From Labrenzia sp. 011 (GTDB lineage Bacteria > Pseudomonadota > Alphaproteobacteria > Rhizobiales > Stappiaceae): DNA of 64,000 nucleotides. Both the position numbers and the translations under genes were made by a program. Below, one piece after another: positions 46,229 to 56,117 of the stretch. The notes beneath the pieces are model-generated. The model was not told where the DNA came from, searched no databases, and worked only from the letters and a program-made list of their open reading frames with translations. Location: contig NZ_QCYM01000002.1 of the NCBI RefSeq assembly GCF_003075075.1, forward strand, positions 248,001 to 312,000, read 5' to 3'. Position 1 is the first letter of the stretch. Each line of letters starts with the position of its first letter.

Positions 46229-46993
46229 TCAGAGATCAGCCCTTTCCTTGCCGCTGCGAGGCCAGATGACGCCAATTGCATAAGTCAGAAAAACGCCGAC
46301 AAGGGTCGCGGCAAGTCCGAACCAGGTGAGCGCATAGCCGAGGTGGTCGTTCTTGAAGCGGACGATGGTTTCGCCCGCCTGCGGCAGGCCACCGGCCGGG
46401 GTGAATTCCGCGTCTAGATCTATGCTGTAGGGGGCAAGCTCAGCCGGGTCCACACCCAGAACCTCTCCCATGGCCCAGGTATCGCGGGCGAACCAGATGT
46501 TGTCGGCGGGGTCCGTCTCCGGCGTCGTCCAGTTCGGCTTTTCGCTCAAGCGCAACAGACCGGTCAGTTCCATCGTGCCTTCCGGAGGCTGCAGCGCCAG
46601 CCTTTGGTGCTCGCCATCCAGCCCCTGGGGCAGGAACCCGCGATTGACCAGCACGACCCAGCCTTCGGTCGTTCGGAACGGCGCGTAGGTCATCACGCCA
46701 GGGCCACCAACGGGTCCGGCCGGATTGCCCAAGGCGGTGTAGTAGAAAACCGATCCCGGCAGAAACGCACCGGTCACCGCGACATGGCGATAGTCGTCAG
46801 CTTCCGCGAGGTCGCGCCACTCGGACGGACCCGGCGCTTCTACGGGCGCATGCGACACGCCTTCTTCCACCTGGACGATGAGATTTTCCTTCCAGGCCAG
46901 CCGGTCGAGCTGCCAGAAGCCCAGCTTGAGCAGTACCAGCAGCGCAAGCGCGGCGGCTATGAAAGGAATGAGCAGTTTTCGAACTGGCCCCAT
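46229..46993 (-). CDS. SURF1 family cytochrome oxidase assembly protein
   Basis: The 254-residue membrane protein has a helix at each end (LLIPFIAAALALLVLLKLGFWQLDRLAWKENL and LGYALTWFGLAATLVGVFLTYAIGV) and a periplasmic loop between. GFWQL and WVVLVNRGFLP are conserved. SURF1 helps to insert haem a into CtaD. It is the last gene of the cta cluster, after the DUF983 gene. Confidence 0.93.
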   Translation of the reverse strand: MGPVRKLLIPFIAAALALLVLLKLGFWQLDRLAWKENLIVQVEEGVSHAPVEAPGPSEWRDLAEADDYRHVAVTGAFLPGSVFYYTALGNPAGPVGGPGVMTYAPFRTTEGWVVLVNRGFLPQGLDGEHQRLALQPPEGTMELTGLLRLSEKPNWTTPETDPADNIWFARDTWAMGEVLGVDPAELAPYSIDLDAEFTPAGGLPQAGETIVRFKNDHLGYALTWFGLAATLVGVFLTYAIGVIWPRSGKERADL

Positions 46994-47042
46994 GACGGGA
47001 TCTGCCTTCGTGCGTTATGCGCGCAGTTTTCGCCCTGCGTTT

Positions 47043-47444
47043 CTAGGAATTCTCGCCATCATCGAGACGGCCTTCCTCGGCCTTGTGACGGAACTGCAGG
47101 GCAATCATCAATCCCTTCAGGGGCCGCAGGACGCCGCCCGCCAGAATGACGGTCAGCGGCAGCCACAGGACAAGATGCACCCAGATCGGCGGCTGAAAGC
47201 TCAGTTCGACGAACAGGACCAGACCGACGACAATGAAGCCGACAATCATGATGACGAAGACCGCCGGGCCGTCGCCGCTGTCTGCGAAGGAAAAATCCAG
47301 ACCACAGGCCGCGCAGGACTTTTTCACGGACAGGAAACCGTCAAAGAGCTTTCCCTGGCCGCAACGCGGACATTTGCCGGAAAGACCTGCGGTAACCGGA
47401 TTGACCGGAGGAAAATGTGCCTTGTCTTCCATATCCTGCCTCAT
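47043..47444 (-). CDS. DUF983 membrane protein with zinc-ribbon-like motif
   Basis: The 133-residue protein begins with a cytoplasmic CPRCGQGKLF...CAACGLDF zinc ribbon (four Cys, residues about 25-48), then two membrane helices (AVFVIMIVGFIVVGLVLFVEL and VLWLPLTVILAGGVL). DUF983 proteins are found with cytochrome oxidase genes; their role is not established. A second ATG four codons downstream has a better spacing to AGGCAGGAT. It lies between ctaE and surf1, separated from ctaE by two hairpins. Confidence 0.85.
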   Translation of the reverse strand: MRQDMEDKAHFPPVNPVTAGLSGKCPRCGQGKLFDGFLSVKKSCAACGLDFSFADSGDGPAVFVIMIVGFIVVGLVLFVELSFQPPIWVHLVLWLPLTVILAGGVLRPLKGLMIALQFRHKAEEGRLDDGENS

Positions 47445-47460
47445 AACTTGTTCCGGAAAC

Positions 47461-47497
47461 GAAAGCGCCCGATCCGGTTGCCGGATCGGGCGCTTTC
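47461..47497. terminator. 17-bp hairpin between the DUF983 gene and ctaE
   Basis: GAAAGCGCCCGATCCGG (47461-47477) and CCGGATCGGGCGCTTTC (47481-47497) are a perfect 17-bp dyad over the loop TTG. No T-run follows on the minus strand, so it may be a processing or stabilising stem within the operon rather than a strict terminator. Confidence 0.6.
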
Positions 47498-47557
47498 AGG
47501 ACCCTGGTGAGACCGCCCCGTCTTGTCCGCCCGCTCATGTGAACGCGGCAGGATCCG

Positions 47558-47595
47558 GAGCGTCCTGCCCGCGTTCAAGCGAACGCAGGACGCTC
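47558..47595 (-). terminator. Hairpin immediately after ctaE
   Basis: GAGCGTCCTGC (47558-47568) and GCAGGACGCTC (47585-47595) pair over 11 bp, touching the ctaE stop codon. Inside, GCGTTC and GAACGC offer a second small stem. It could end or attenuate transcription after ctaE. Confidence 0.45.
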
Positions 47596-48467
47596 TAGTG
47601 AGCGGCCGGAGTACCTGCGCCCCAGATGTAGATGGAGACGAACAGGAACAGCCAGACGACGTCGACGAAATGCCAGTACCAGGCGGCAGCCTCGAAGCCG
47701 AAATGGTGTTGCGATGTGAACTGGCCCATGGTCGCGCGGATCAGGCACACAAGCAGGAAAATGGTTCCGACTATGACGTGGAAACCATGGAACCCGGTCG
47801 CCATGAAGAAGGTCGCGCCATAGATGTTGCCGTCGAAGGTGAAGGCGGCATGGGCATATTCGTAGGCCTGGCAGATGGTGAAGATCACACCGAGGATCAC
47901 CGTCAGGGTCAGCCCCCATTTCAGGCCTTCGCGATCATCATGCAGCAGCGCGTGGTGTGCCCAGGTGACCGTGGTGCCGGAGCACAGCAGGATCAGCGTA
48001 TTGAGCAGCGGCAGGTGCCAGGGATCGAAGGTCTCGATGCCTTCCGGCGGCCAGTGACCGCCCGTCGCTTCGACGCGGGCATACTGGATGGCCTCGCCGG
48101 TGAACAGCGACGCATCGAAATAGGCCCAGAACCAGGCAACGAAGAACATCACTTCCGATGCGATGAAGAGCAGCATGCCATAGCGAAGATGCAGGGTCAC
48201 CACACGGGTGTGATGGCCCTCGCGGCCTTCGCGGATGGTATCGCGCCACCAGCCGAACATCACGTAAAGAATGATCAGCATGCCGACAGCGAACAGGCCC
48301 CAGCCCGTCAGGTCGATGCCGAGAAGCACGAATTCCGTGTCCTGGCCGTACTTCATGAAGCCGATGGCGCCGAGCGCCATGATGAAGGCGCCAATGGACG
48401 CAATGAACGGCCACGGACTAGGTTCCACCAGGTGGTAATCGTGGTTTTTGGTATGTGCCTCAGCCAT
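47595..48467 (-). CDS. ctaE: Cytochrome c oxidase subunit III
   Basis: The 290-residue subunit has seven membrane helices and the family features [37 protein letters not shown] with the lipid- or haem-site-proximal Glu, and [22 protein letters not shown]. It stabilises the catalytic subunit. ATG 48467 has GGGAG 7 nt upstream; the ATG at 48482 does not. It is encoded after ctaG. Confidence 0.96.
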   Translation of the reverse strand: MAEAHTKNHDYHLVEPSPWPFIASIGAFIMALGAIGFMKYGQDTEFVLLGIDLTGWGLFAVGMLIILYVMFGWWRDTIREGREGHHTRVVTLHLRYGMLLFIASEVMFFVAWFWAYFDASLFTGEAIQYARVEATGGHWPPEGIETFDPWHLPLLNTLILLCSGTTVTWAHHALLHDDREGLKWGLTLTVILGVIFTICQAYEYAHAAFTFDGNIYGATFFMATGFHGFHVIVGTIFLLVCLIRATMGQFTSQHHFGFEAAAWYWHFVDVVWLFLFVSIYIWGAGTPAAH

Positions 48468-48517
48468 CGGCAAGCTCCCCAAACGCAGTCATCTCAAGCG
48501 CGGTCTCGCGCAATTAC

Positions 48518-49123
48518 TTAAAGGTTCGTTTCAGCAGCGGGCTTATCGACCCTTGCCGCAACAGGACGTTCCGGTTGTTCTACCGGGAAGAAGGTGTAGG
48601 ACAAAGTGATTTCCTTCACCGATTTCAGTTCCGGATCGTTGTCCATATCCGGGTCGACAAAAAAGACGACCGGCATCTCGACGGTTTCGCCGGCTTCGAG
48701 CCGCTGCTCGGTAAAGCAGAAGCATTGCAGCTTGTTGAAGTAGATCCCCGCAGTCGGCGGCGACACGTTGAACGTCGACGTGCCGACGGTCGGCTCCGTT
48801 CCCGTGCTGGTCGCCTCATAGAGGAGCTGGGCGGTCTCGCCCATCTTCAGCGTGACGGAGCGGTGCACGGGCCGGAATTTCCAGGGCAGCGCATGATTGA
48901 CATTGCCGTCGAAGCGCACGGTGATCGTCCGGTCGATGACCATGTCGCTTTCCGCGTCGGCGACCTGCGTCGTTCCTCCGAAGCCCGTCACGCTGCAGAA
49001 CAGATTGTAGAGCGGCACGGCCGCATAGGCGGCACCGACCATCATGGCGAACACACCGCCACAGGCAATCGCGACCGTGCGGTTGCTGCGGGAGAGGTTG
49101 GGAGTGCTCTGCTGTCTGCTCAC
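48518..49123 (-). CDS. ctaG: Cytochrome c oxidase assembly protein CtaG (Cox11 type)
   Basis: The 201-residue protein has one N-terminal membrane helix (VAIACGGVFAMMVGAAYAAVPLYNLFC) and a periplasmic immunoglobulin-like domain with the copper-binding CFCF in FNKLQCFCFTEQRL. It delivers copper to the CuB site of subunit I. LPWKFRPVHRSVTLKMGE is conserved. Its ATG is 10 nt after the small coxF-like gene. Confidence 0.96.
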   Translation of the reverse strand: MSRQQSTPNLSRSNRTVAIACGGVFAMMVGAAYAAVPLYNLFCSVTGFGGTTQVADAESDMVIDRTITVRFDGNVNHALPWKFRPVHRSVTLKMGETAQLLYEATSTGTEPTVGTSTFNVSPPTAGIYFNKLQCFCFTEQRLEAGETVEMPVVFFVDPDMDNDPELKSVKEITLSYTFFPVEQPERPVAARVDKPAAETNL

Positions 49124-49133
49124 TGTGTCTTCC

Positions 49134-49295
49134 TCAAAGCGGCCGGTCTATGACGCCCGGTCCCAGCTTGACGATGGTAACCACATAGAAAAGGACGACA
49201 AGTGCGCCCAGAACCACGGCGATCGCGATCGATCTGGCGCGGCGTTTCCTTTTCTGCTCATCCGTCAGCGTGATGCCCGGTTCTTCTCCCGCCAT
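49134..49295 (-). CDS. Small CoxF-like membrane protein
   Basis: The 53-residue protein has a basic stretch (DEQKRKRRARS) followed by one membrane helix (IAIAVVLGALVVLFYVVTIVKLG). This is the composition of the CoxF protein found between ctaB and ctaG in alphaproteobacteria. The function is unknown, though the location in the oxidase operon suggests an assembly role. GGAG lies 9 nt before the ATG. It starts 4 nt after the ctaB stop. Confidence 0.8.
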   Translation of the reverse strand: MAGEEPGITLTDEQKRKRRARSIAIAVVLGALVVLFYVVTIVKLGPGVIDRPL

Positions 49296-49299
49296 CGGT

Positions 49300-50235
49300 T
49301 CACACTCCCGCCACAAGGCTTTCGCCAAGAAGCAGGGCGAAGAGCATGAACAGATAGAAGATGGAATACTTGAAGAGGCGCACACAGGCCTGACGGGCCC
49401 GGTCGCCGTCGCGCTTGCGCCACACATCGGCTGCAAGCACCAGGAAAGCCAGTCCGAGCAGTGCCGAGGCGGCGCCGTAGACAGGTCCCGCGAAACCGAG
49501 AAGATAGGGCGCGACGCCAACCGGCGCGAGCAGGACGGAATAGACCAGAATGTGGTGCCGGGTGCTGGTTTCTCCGGCGACCACCGGCAGCATCGGCACG
49601 CCGGCGGCGCGGTAATCGACACTCTTGAAGAGGGCAAGCGCCCAGAAGTGCGGCGGCGTCCACATGAAGATGATCAGGAAAAGCACGAAGCTTTCCAGGC
49701 TGACGGACCCGGTGACCGATGCCCAGCCGACCATGGGCGGAAACGCCCCGGCAGCGCCGCCGATGACAATGTTCTGCGGTGTCGAACGCTTCAGCCACAT
49801 GGTGTAGACGACCACGTAGAAGAAGATCGTGAAGGCAAGAAAGGCGCCCGCGAACCAGTTGACCAGCAGGCCGAGGGTGACCACGGAACCGATGGACAGG
49901 GTGATCCCGAAAGCCAGGGCTTCGTCACCGGTGACTTTACCGGTCGGAATCGGACGGCCGCGGGTGCGCGACATGATCCGGTCGATGTCGGCGTCATACC
50001 ACATGTTCAGTGCGCCGGACGCCCCTGCCCCGATGGCAATGCACAGGATCGCCACCGCGCCCAGTACCGGATGCACGGAACCGGGTGCCAGCATCAGGCC
50101 GACGAAGGCGGTGAAGATCACCAGCGACATGACACGCGGCTTCAGGAGCGCCACATAGTCGCTCACCGATCCCATACCGCCGTCCCAGACGGCGCTGTCC
50201 TGGCTGATCGTATCCTGGCGCTCAACGAGCGACAT
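49300..50235 (-). CDS. ctaB: Protohaem IX farnesyltransferase
   Basis: The 311-residue enzyme attaches a farnesyl group to haem b, giving haem o, the precursor of haem a. It has nine membrane helices. The conserved prenyl-binding [23 protein letters not shown] and the second site [13 protein letters not shown] are visible. ATG 50235 has AAGGA 7 nt upstream. It follows ctaD after 157 bp, which contain a stem but no gene. Confidence 0.96.
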   Translation of the reverse strand: MSLVERQDTISQDSAVWDGGMGSVSDYVALLKPRVMSLVIFTAFVGLMLAPGSVHPVLGAVAILCIAIGAGASGALNMWYDADIDRIMSRTRGRPIPTGKVTGDEALAFGITLSIGSVVTLGLLVNWFAGAFLAFTIFFYVVVYTMWLKRSTPQNIVIGGAAGAFPPMVGWASVTGSVSLESFVLFLIIFMWTPPHFWALALFKSVDYRAAGVPMLPVVAGETSTRHHILVYSVLLAPVGVAPYLLGFAGPVYGAASALLGLAFLVLAADVWRKRDGDRARQACVRLFKYSIFYLFMLFALLLGESLVAGV

Positions 50236-50328
50236 GGGCGTGTCCTTTGACTTCTTTTGTTTTTGCGGTTCGCGCGTTTTCACGCGGCGCAAGGGGCAGC
50301 ACAGCGCCCGGGCAGTCGATTACAGTAG

Positions 50329-50355
50329 GCACCGCGCCGGAGTCCGGCGCGGTGC
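50329..50355. terminator. Hairpin between ctaD and ctaB
   Basis: GCACCGCGCCG (50329-50339) and CGGCGCGGTGC (50345-50355) pair over 11 bp around a 5-nt loop. There is no T-run, so it may protect the 3' end of the abundant ctaC-ctaD message or dampen read-through into assembly genes. Confidence 0.5.
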
Positions 50356-50392
50356 TGATGTCGATCCGGAGGACGGATCCTCCAGCCACGGA

Positions 50393-52012
<1,620 letters not shown>

Positions 52013-52064
52013 TCAGCGGCGCTGCGTGTCATCGCGCGCATCGCCCAATAGGCTTGCCGCCGCG

Positions 52065-52991
52065 TTATTTCGCGGCGACGGAGATTTCTTCCAGACGGCC
52101 CGTCACGGCGAGCTTCCTGTCCGCCGCGATCGACGCCATCAGCTGTTCGTTGGCGGTGTCCAGATCGTCCTGGGCGGCAGCTGCCCAGGTCTGGAACTGC
52201 TCCGGAGAGACAACACGCACGGCGATCGGCATGAAGGCGTGATCCTTGCCGCACAGTTCCGAACACTGGCCGTAGAAGACGCCTTCCTGGCGGGCGTGGA
52301 ACCAGGTCTCGTTCAATCGGCCCGGGATGGCATCGACCTTGACGCCGAACGACGGCATCGCGAAGGAATGGATCACGTCTTCCGAGGTCACCTGCATTCT
52401 CACGGTGGTATCCACAGGAATGACAAGATCGTAATCGACGGCCAGCAGACGCGGCACTTCCTTCAGGGTCACGCCGCGCGCTTCGGCGACAGCCTGGCGT
52501 TCGTCGTCCGGAACCATGAGGGAGTCGAAGGACAGTTCGCCCATGCCCTCGTCGGTATATTCATATCCCCAGTACCACTGGTAACCGGTGGCCTTGATGG
52601 TCATGTCGTATTCCGGAATGTCCAGCTGCTTGTAGAGCAGGCGGAACGACGGGATCGCGATCACGACGAGGATCAGGATGGGGGCGATCGTCCAGACCAC
52701 TTCGATCATCGTGTTGTGCGATGTCCGGGACGGTACCGGGTTCGATTTCGAACCGAAGCGGAAAACGCAGATGAGAAGCAGCGCCAGCACCAGCAGCGTG
52801 ATGACCGTGATGATGACCAGGGTGAAATTGTTGAACCACGTGATGTCGTCCATCACGTCCGTCACCGAGTCCTGAAATCCGAGCTGCCACTCTTTCATAC
52901 CGGATTCAGCTGCCAAGGCCGCAGTTGACACTCCAGCAATGGTCGCCGCCAATCCGGCTATAGTCATGAGACGCTTGAAGACTGCCTTCAC
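52065..52991 (-). CDS. ctaC: Cytochrome c oxidase subunit II
   Basis: The 308-residue precursor has a signal peptide (RLMTIAGLAATIAGVSTAALA), two membrane helices (TLVIITVITLLVLALLLICVF and EVVWTIAPILILVVIAIPSF) and a cupredoxin domain. The CuA ligands are in YGQCSELCGKDHAFMP and the aromatic patch is GYQWYWGYEY. It accepts electrons from cytochrome c. The start is GTG 52991 with AAGGGAG 7 nt upstream. An ATG at 53108 would add 39 residues before the signal sequence. It is the first gene of the cta operon. Confidence 0.96.
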   Translation of the reverse strand: MKAVFKRLMTIAGLAATIAGVSTAALAAESGMKEWQLGFQDSVTDVMDDITWFNNFTLVIITVITLLVLALLLICVFRFGSKSNPVPSRTSHNTMIEVVWTIAPILILVVIAIPSFRLLYKQLDIPEYDMTIKATGYQWYWGYEYTDEGMGELSFDSLMVPDDERQAVAEARGVTLKEVPRLLAVDYDLVIPVDTTVRMQVTSEDVIHSFAMPSFGVKVDAIPGRLNETWFHARQEGVFYGQCSELCGKDHAFMPIAVRVVSPEQFQTWAAAAQDDLDTANEQLMASIAADRKLAVTGRLEEISVAAK

Positions 52992-53314
52992 GTCCGCGCT
53001 CCCTTCCCTCAGCCGCATGAGATGCGGCGCATACATTAAGTCCCGGTCCAGTGATCCGGTCCAATCAAGTGCGGCAGTAACGGGCTTGGCACAGCTTCGC
53101 AAGCCCATTTTGCCGCGTCCTCACTTCGGACAGGATTATCAGATTGCCGGAACTATAACCACAAACTGGTATCAAGGGCGATGGCTACAATCGGCCAGAG
53201 CGGCGATGTGCCGCATCACCCCGCCGACACCTGCATGCCGCACAAAAACCACAAGATACGCCGGGCTGCAACGGAATTTCCCACTTTTCACAGCCGCCAA
53301 ATGCTCCGCCTTGT

Positions 53315-53328
53315 TTGACTGGCGTCAA
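53315..53328. promoter_or_regulatory. FNR/FixK-type dyad between ctaC and the ialB-like gene
   Basis: TTGACTGGCGTCAA fits TTGA-N6-TCAA with symmetric inner bases (TTGAC....GTCAA). It lies 324 bp from the ctaC start and 183 bp from the ialB-like start in a 519-bp divergent region (52992-53510) that shows no gene. An oxygen-responsive Crp/Fnr-family regulator could use it. Confidence 0.4.
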
Positions 53329-53510
53329 GGACAGGCAGATTTTCGACAAAAAAACCGCCTACGCATGAGCTTCCTGCCCCGGTGAGACTGGAAACACGCG
53401 CCGTCATGCGGCAATGTCTGGCCGGGATAACACCATGATTCGCGGAACCGGGCGCCTTTTGCCGCCGGACGGCTCTGAACGGATCGGACACCGATTGACT
53501 GGAGGATTTC

Positions 53511-54071
53511 TTGTCAGCCCATTTGCCGAAGCCCATCTCCGCCCGCCCGGCCGGGCGCTCCAGGCCGGTTCTGTTCAGAATCGCCGCCGCCGCGGGACTC
53601 CTTCTCGCCTCCCTGACGCAAGGCACGCTTCCCGTCCTGGCGCAGGGCGAGGTGCGCTCCGCGCATGGAGACTGGCAGATGCGCTGCGACACACCTCCGG
53701 GTGCCGCCAGCGAACAATGCGCACTCATCCAGAATGTGACCGCCGCGGACCGTGAGAATGTCGGCCTGTCGGTGATCGTTCTCAAGACCGCCGACAAGCA
53801 GGCCCGCATCCTGAGGGTGCTTGCGCCGCTCGGCGTCCTGCTGCCTTCGGGTCTCGGGCTGCGTGTCGACAATGCGGATATCGGGCGCGCCGGTTTCGTC
53901 CGCTGCCTGCCGAACGGCTGTATCGCGGAAGTGATCCTCGAAGACGATCTGCTCACGAAACTGCAGACCGGGGCACAGGCGACCTTCATCATCTTCCAGA
54001 CACCGGAAGAAGGCATCGGCATTCCGATTTCTCTGAACGGATTTTCCGCAGGTTTCGACGCCCTGCCCTGA
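53511..54071 (+). CDS. Invasion-associated locus B family protein
   Basis: The 186-residue precursor has an N-terminal basic region and hydrophobic segment (ARPAGRSRPVLFRIAAAAGLLLASL) ending ALAQG-like PVLAQG, so it is probably exported. The IalB domain is indicated by HGDWQMRCDTPPGAASEQCALIQNV and the Cys pair in FVRCLPNGCIAEV. The family was first linked to erythrocyte invasion in Bartonella, but free-living bacteria carry it too, and the role is unknown. The start is TTG 53511 with GGAGG 5 nt upstream. Confidence 0.85.
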   Translation: MSAHLPKPISARPAGRSRPVLFRIAAAAGLLLASLTQGTLPVLAQGEVRSAHGDWQMRCDTPPGAASEQCALIQNVTAADRENVGLSVIVLKTADKQARILRVLAPLGVLLPSGLGLRVDNADIGRAGFVRCLPNGCIAEVILEDDLLTKLQTGAQATFIIFQTPEEGIGIPISLNGFSAGFDALP

Positions 54072-54096
54072 GTTTCAGGATCGTTCCATCCACATG

Positions 54097-54124
54097 AAAA
54101 AGGCGCCGGTTGCGGCGCCTTTTT
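54097..54124. terminator. Bidirectional terminator between the ialB-like gene and the Kef-type gene
   Basis: AAAAAGGCGCC (54097-54107) and GGCGCCTTTTT (54114-54124) form an 11-bp stem with a 6-nt loop and T-runs on both strands, between two convergent genes. Confidence 0.9.
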
Positions 54125-55911
54125 CATTCCGCGGGAATGTCCTGCTTGTCCTCGGCAGGCTTTCGCGGCGTCACCCGGTGAAGACGGTCGGCGCCCGCAT
54201 AGATGCCGTCGGCAAGCTGCATCGCCAGACGTTCCTCGTCCCGATAGCGGACGTCTTCCTCGATCTGGTCGATGCGGTCGAGCGGCGTGCCGAGTGCCTC
54301 CAGCGCTGCCCGGCCGAACACGACGCTCGACTCGAAGGTTTCGCGAATCTGGAAATCGACCCCGCGCCGCGTGAGATCCAGCACATGCGCCCGGTCCGTC
54401 GCCCGGCAGAAGATCAACGCCTCGGGAAAGCCTTCCCGGACAAGATCGATGGCCTTGGCCATCACCTTGTCGTTCTCGATGCACATGGCAACGAGCGCCG
54501 CCTTGCCCGCGCCTGCCGCAGCCAGCACATCGGCACGGGTCGCGTCGCCGTAATAGACCTTGTACCCCTGCTTGCGGGCGTAGGCGATGCGGTCGGGACG
54601 ATTGTCGATGGCCGTGATTTCAAGCCCCTCCGACGTCAGGATCTGCGCGACCACCATGCCGAAACGACCGAATCCGACGACCAGAACTGTCGGCATTGCT
54701 TCCTCGAATGTCTCGATCGAGGGGTTTTCAACGCCGCGTGCCTTCACCCTGGCCGCAAGGCTGTCGAGGCCTAGGCAGGCAAGCGGTGTCAGCAGCATCG
54801 AGAGAATGACAATCGCGGTCAGCAGATTGGAGGTCTGGTAGTCCAGAAGCCGGTTGCCGACGGCGGCGGTAAACAGCACGAAAGCGAACTCGCCTCCCTG
54901 CGGCAGGGTCACCGCGACCCGCAGCGCGTCGGAATTCGACGAGCCGGTGACGCGGGCGAGCCCCCACAGAAAGCCTCCCTTGACCAGCATGACAATGGCC
55001 ACGCCTGCGGCAACGACCGACCAGGTCTCCGCCACGAGAGAGACATCCAGCGACATGCCGACCGCGACGAAGAAAAGCCCCATGAGCAGGGAGCGGAAAG
55101 GCTCGATATCGGCTTCAAGCGTGTGGCGGAAGCTGGATTCGGCGAGCAGGACGCCAGCCAGAAACGCGCCCAGCGCCATGGAAAGCCCTACGGCATGAAC
55201 AATGCCCGCACTGCCGAGCGCCACGAGAAGCGCAGCCGAGAGCATGACCTCCCGGGCACGGCTTGCCGCCAGCAAATGGAAGATCGGTGAAACCAGATAG
55301 CGGCCCGTGAGGATCACCACGGCAACGGCGGCCACGACGACCAGGACCTCCCGGCCGATATCGGAAGCCGTCGCCGGCCCGTCCCCCGCCCCCAGGACGG
55401 CAACCATGGCCAGAAGCGGGACGATCGCGATGTCCTGAAGCAGCAGGATCCCGAACGCCCTCTGGCCGTAGGCAGAAGACAGCTGCCCGCGTTCCTGCAG
55501 GATCTGCAAGGCAAATGCGGTGGAAGACAGGGCAAGGCCGAATCCGGCGACGAGTGCGGTCGTATTCGCATAGCCGGCAAAGCGGCCGACGGCATAGAGC
55601 GTGATCCCGGTAAGCAGCACCTGTGCCGTCCCCAGACCGAAAATGTCCCTTTTCATTCGCCAGAGCTTTTGCGGATCCAGCTCCAGCCCGATCACGAAGA
55701 GAAGCAGGACAACGCCGAGTTCGGCAACATGCAGCACGTCCTCGCCCGAACCGAGGAGCCGGAGGCCGTGCGGCCCGATCATCGCGCCCGCCGCCAGATA
55801 GCCCACCACCGACCCGAGGCCCAGCCTTTTGGCGATCGGAACAGCCACAACTGTCGCCGCCAGAAACACTATCGATTCGGCAAAAAACGGGGGCGCACTT
55901 TCTGCGGCCAT
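54124..55911 (-). CDS. CPA2-type monovalent cation:proton antiporter with TrkA-N domain (Kef-like)
   Basis: The 595-residue protein has about twelve membrane helices from ESIVFLAATVVAVPIAKRLGLGSVVGYLAAGAMIGP on. The ELGVVLLLFVIGLELDP motif and QDIAIVPLLAMVAVLG carry the acidic transport residues. A cytoplasmic RCK/TrkA-N domain follows (VLVVGFGRFGMVVAQILTSEGLEITAIDN, near 400), ending in an acidic C-terminal extension without a TrkA-C domain. It may be a K+/H+ antiporter like KefB or KefC. No KefF/KefG-like ancillary gene is beside it. Confidence 0.9.
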   Translation of the reverse strand: MAAESAPPFFAESIVFLAATVVAVPIAKRLGLGSVVGYLAAGAMIGPHGLRLLGSGEDVLHVAELGVVLLLFVIGLELDPQKLWRMKRDIFGLGTAQVLLTGITLYAVGRFAGYANTTALVAGFGLALSSTAFALQILQERGQLSSAYGQRAFGILLLQDIAIVPLLAMVAVLGAGDGPATASDIGREVLVVVAAVAVVILTGRYLVSPIFHLLAASRAREVMLSAALLVALGSAGIVHAVGLSMALGAFLAGVLLAESSFRHTLEADIEPFRSLLMGLFFVAVGMSLDVSLVAETWSVVAAGVAIVMLVKGGFLWGLARVTGSSNSDALRVAVTLPQGGEFAFVLFTAAVGNRLLDYQTSNLLTAIVILSMLLTPLACLGLDSLAARVKARGVENPSIETFEEAMPTVLVVGFGRFGMVVAQILTSEGLEITAIDNRPDRIAYARKQGYKVYYGDATRADVLAAAGAGKAALVAMCIENDKVMAKAIDLVREGFPEALIFCRATDRAHVLDLTRRGVDFQIRETFESSVVFGRAALEALGTPLDRIDQIEEDVRYRDEERLAMQLADGIYAGADRLHRVTPRKPAEDKQDIPAE

Positions 55912-56117
55912 TCTCTCTCCTCAGATCAGCCTGCCCCAGGGTGGGGTCGCCTTGGGGCAGGACAGTGATCGACCTTGACGTTCCGGAGCACTGCCGCCGG
56001 GTTCCACCGCGAGCGGCCCCGGCGCATCATTGCTTTGCAAAGGATACGCGCTTTGCCGTTAAGAAATCCAGCGCGGCGTCCAGCAGCGCATCCTCCGCCA
56101 GGCCGTCGCAGGCAGTG

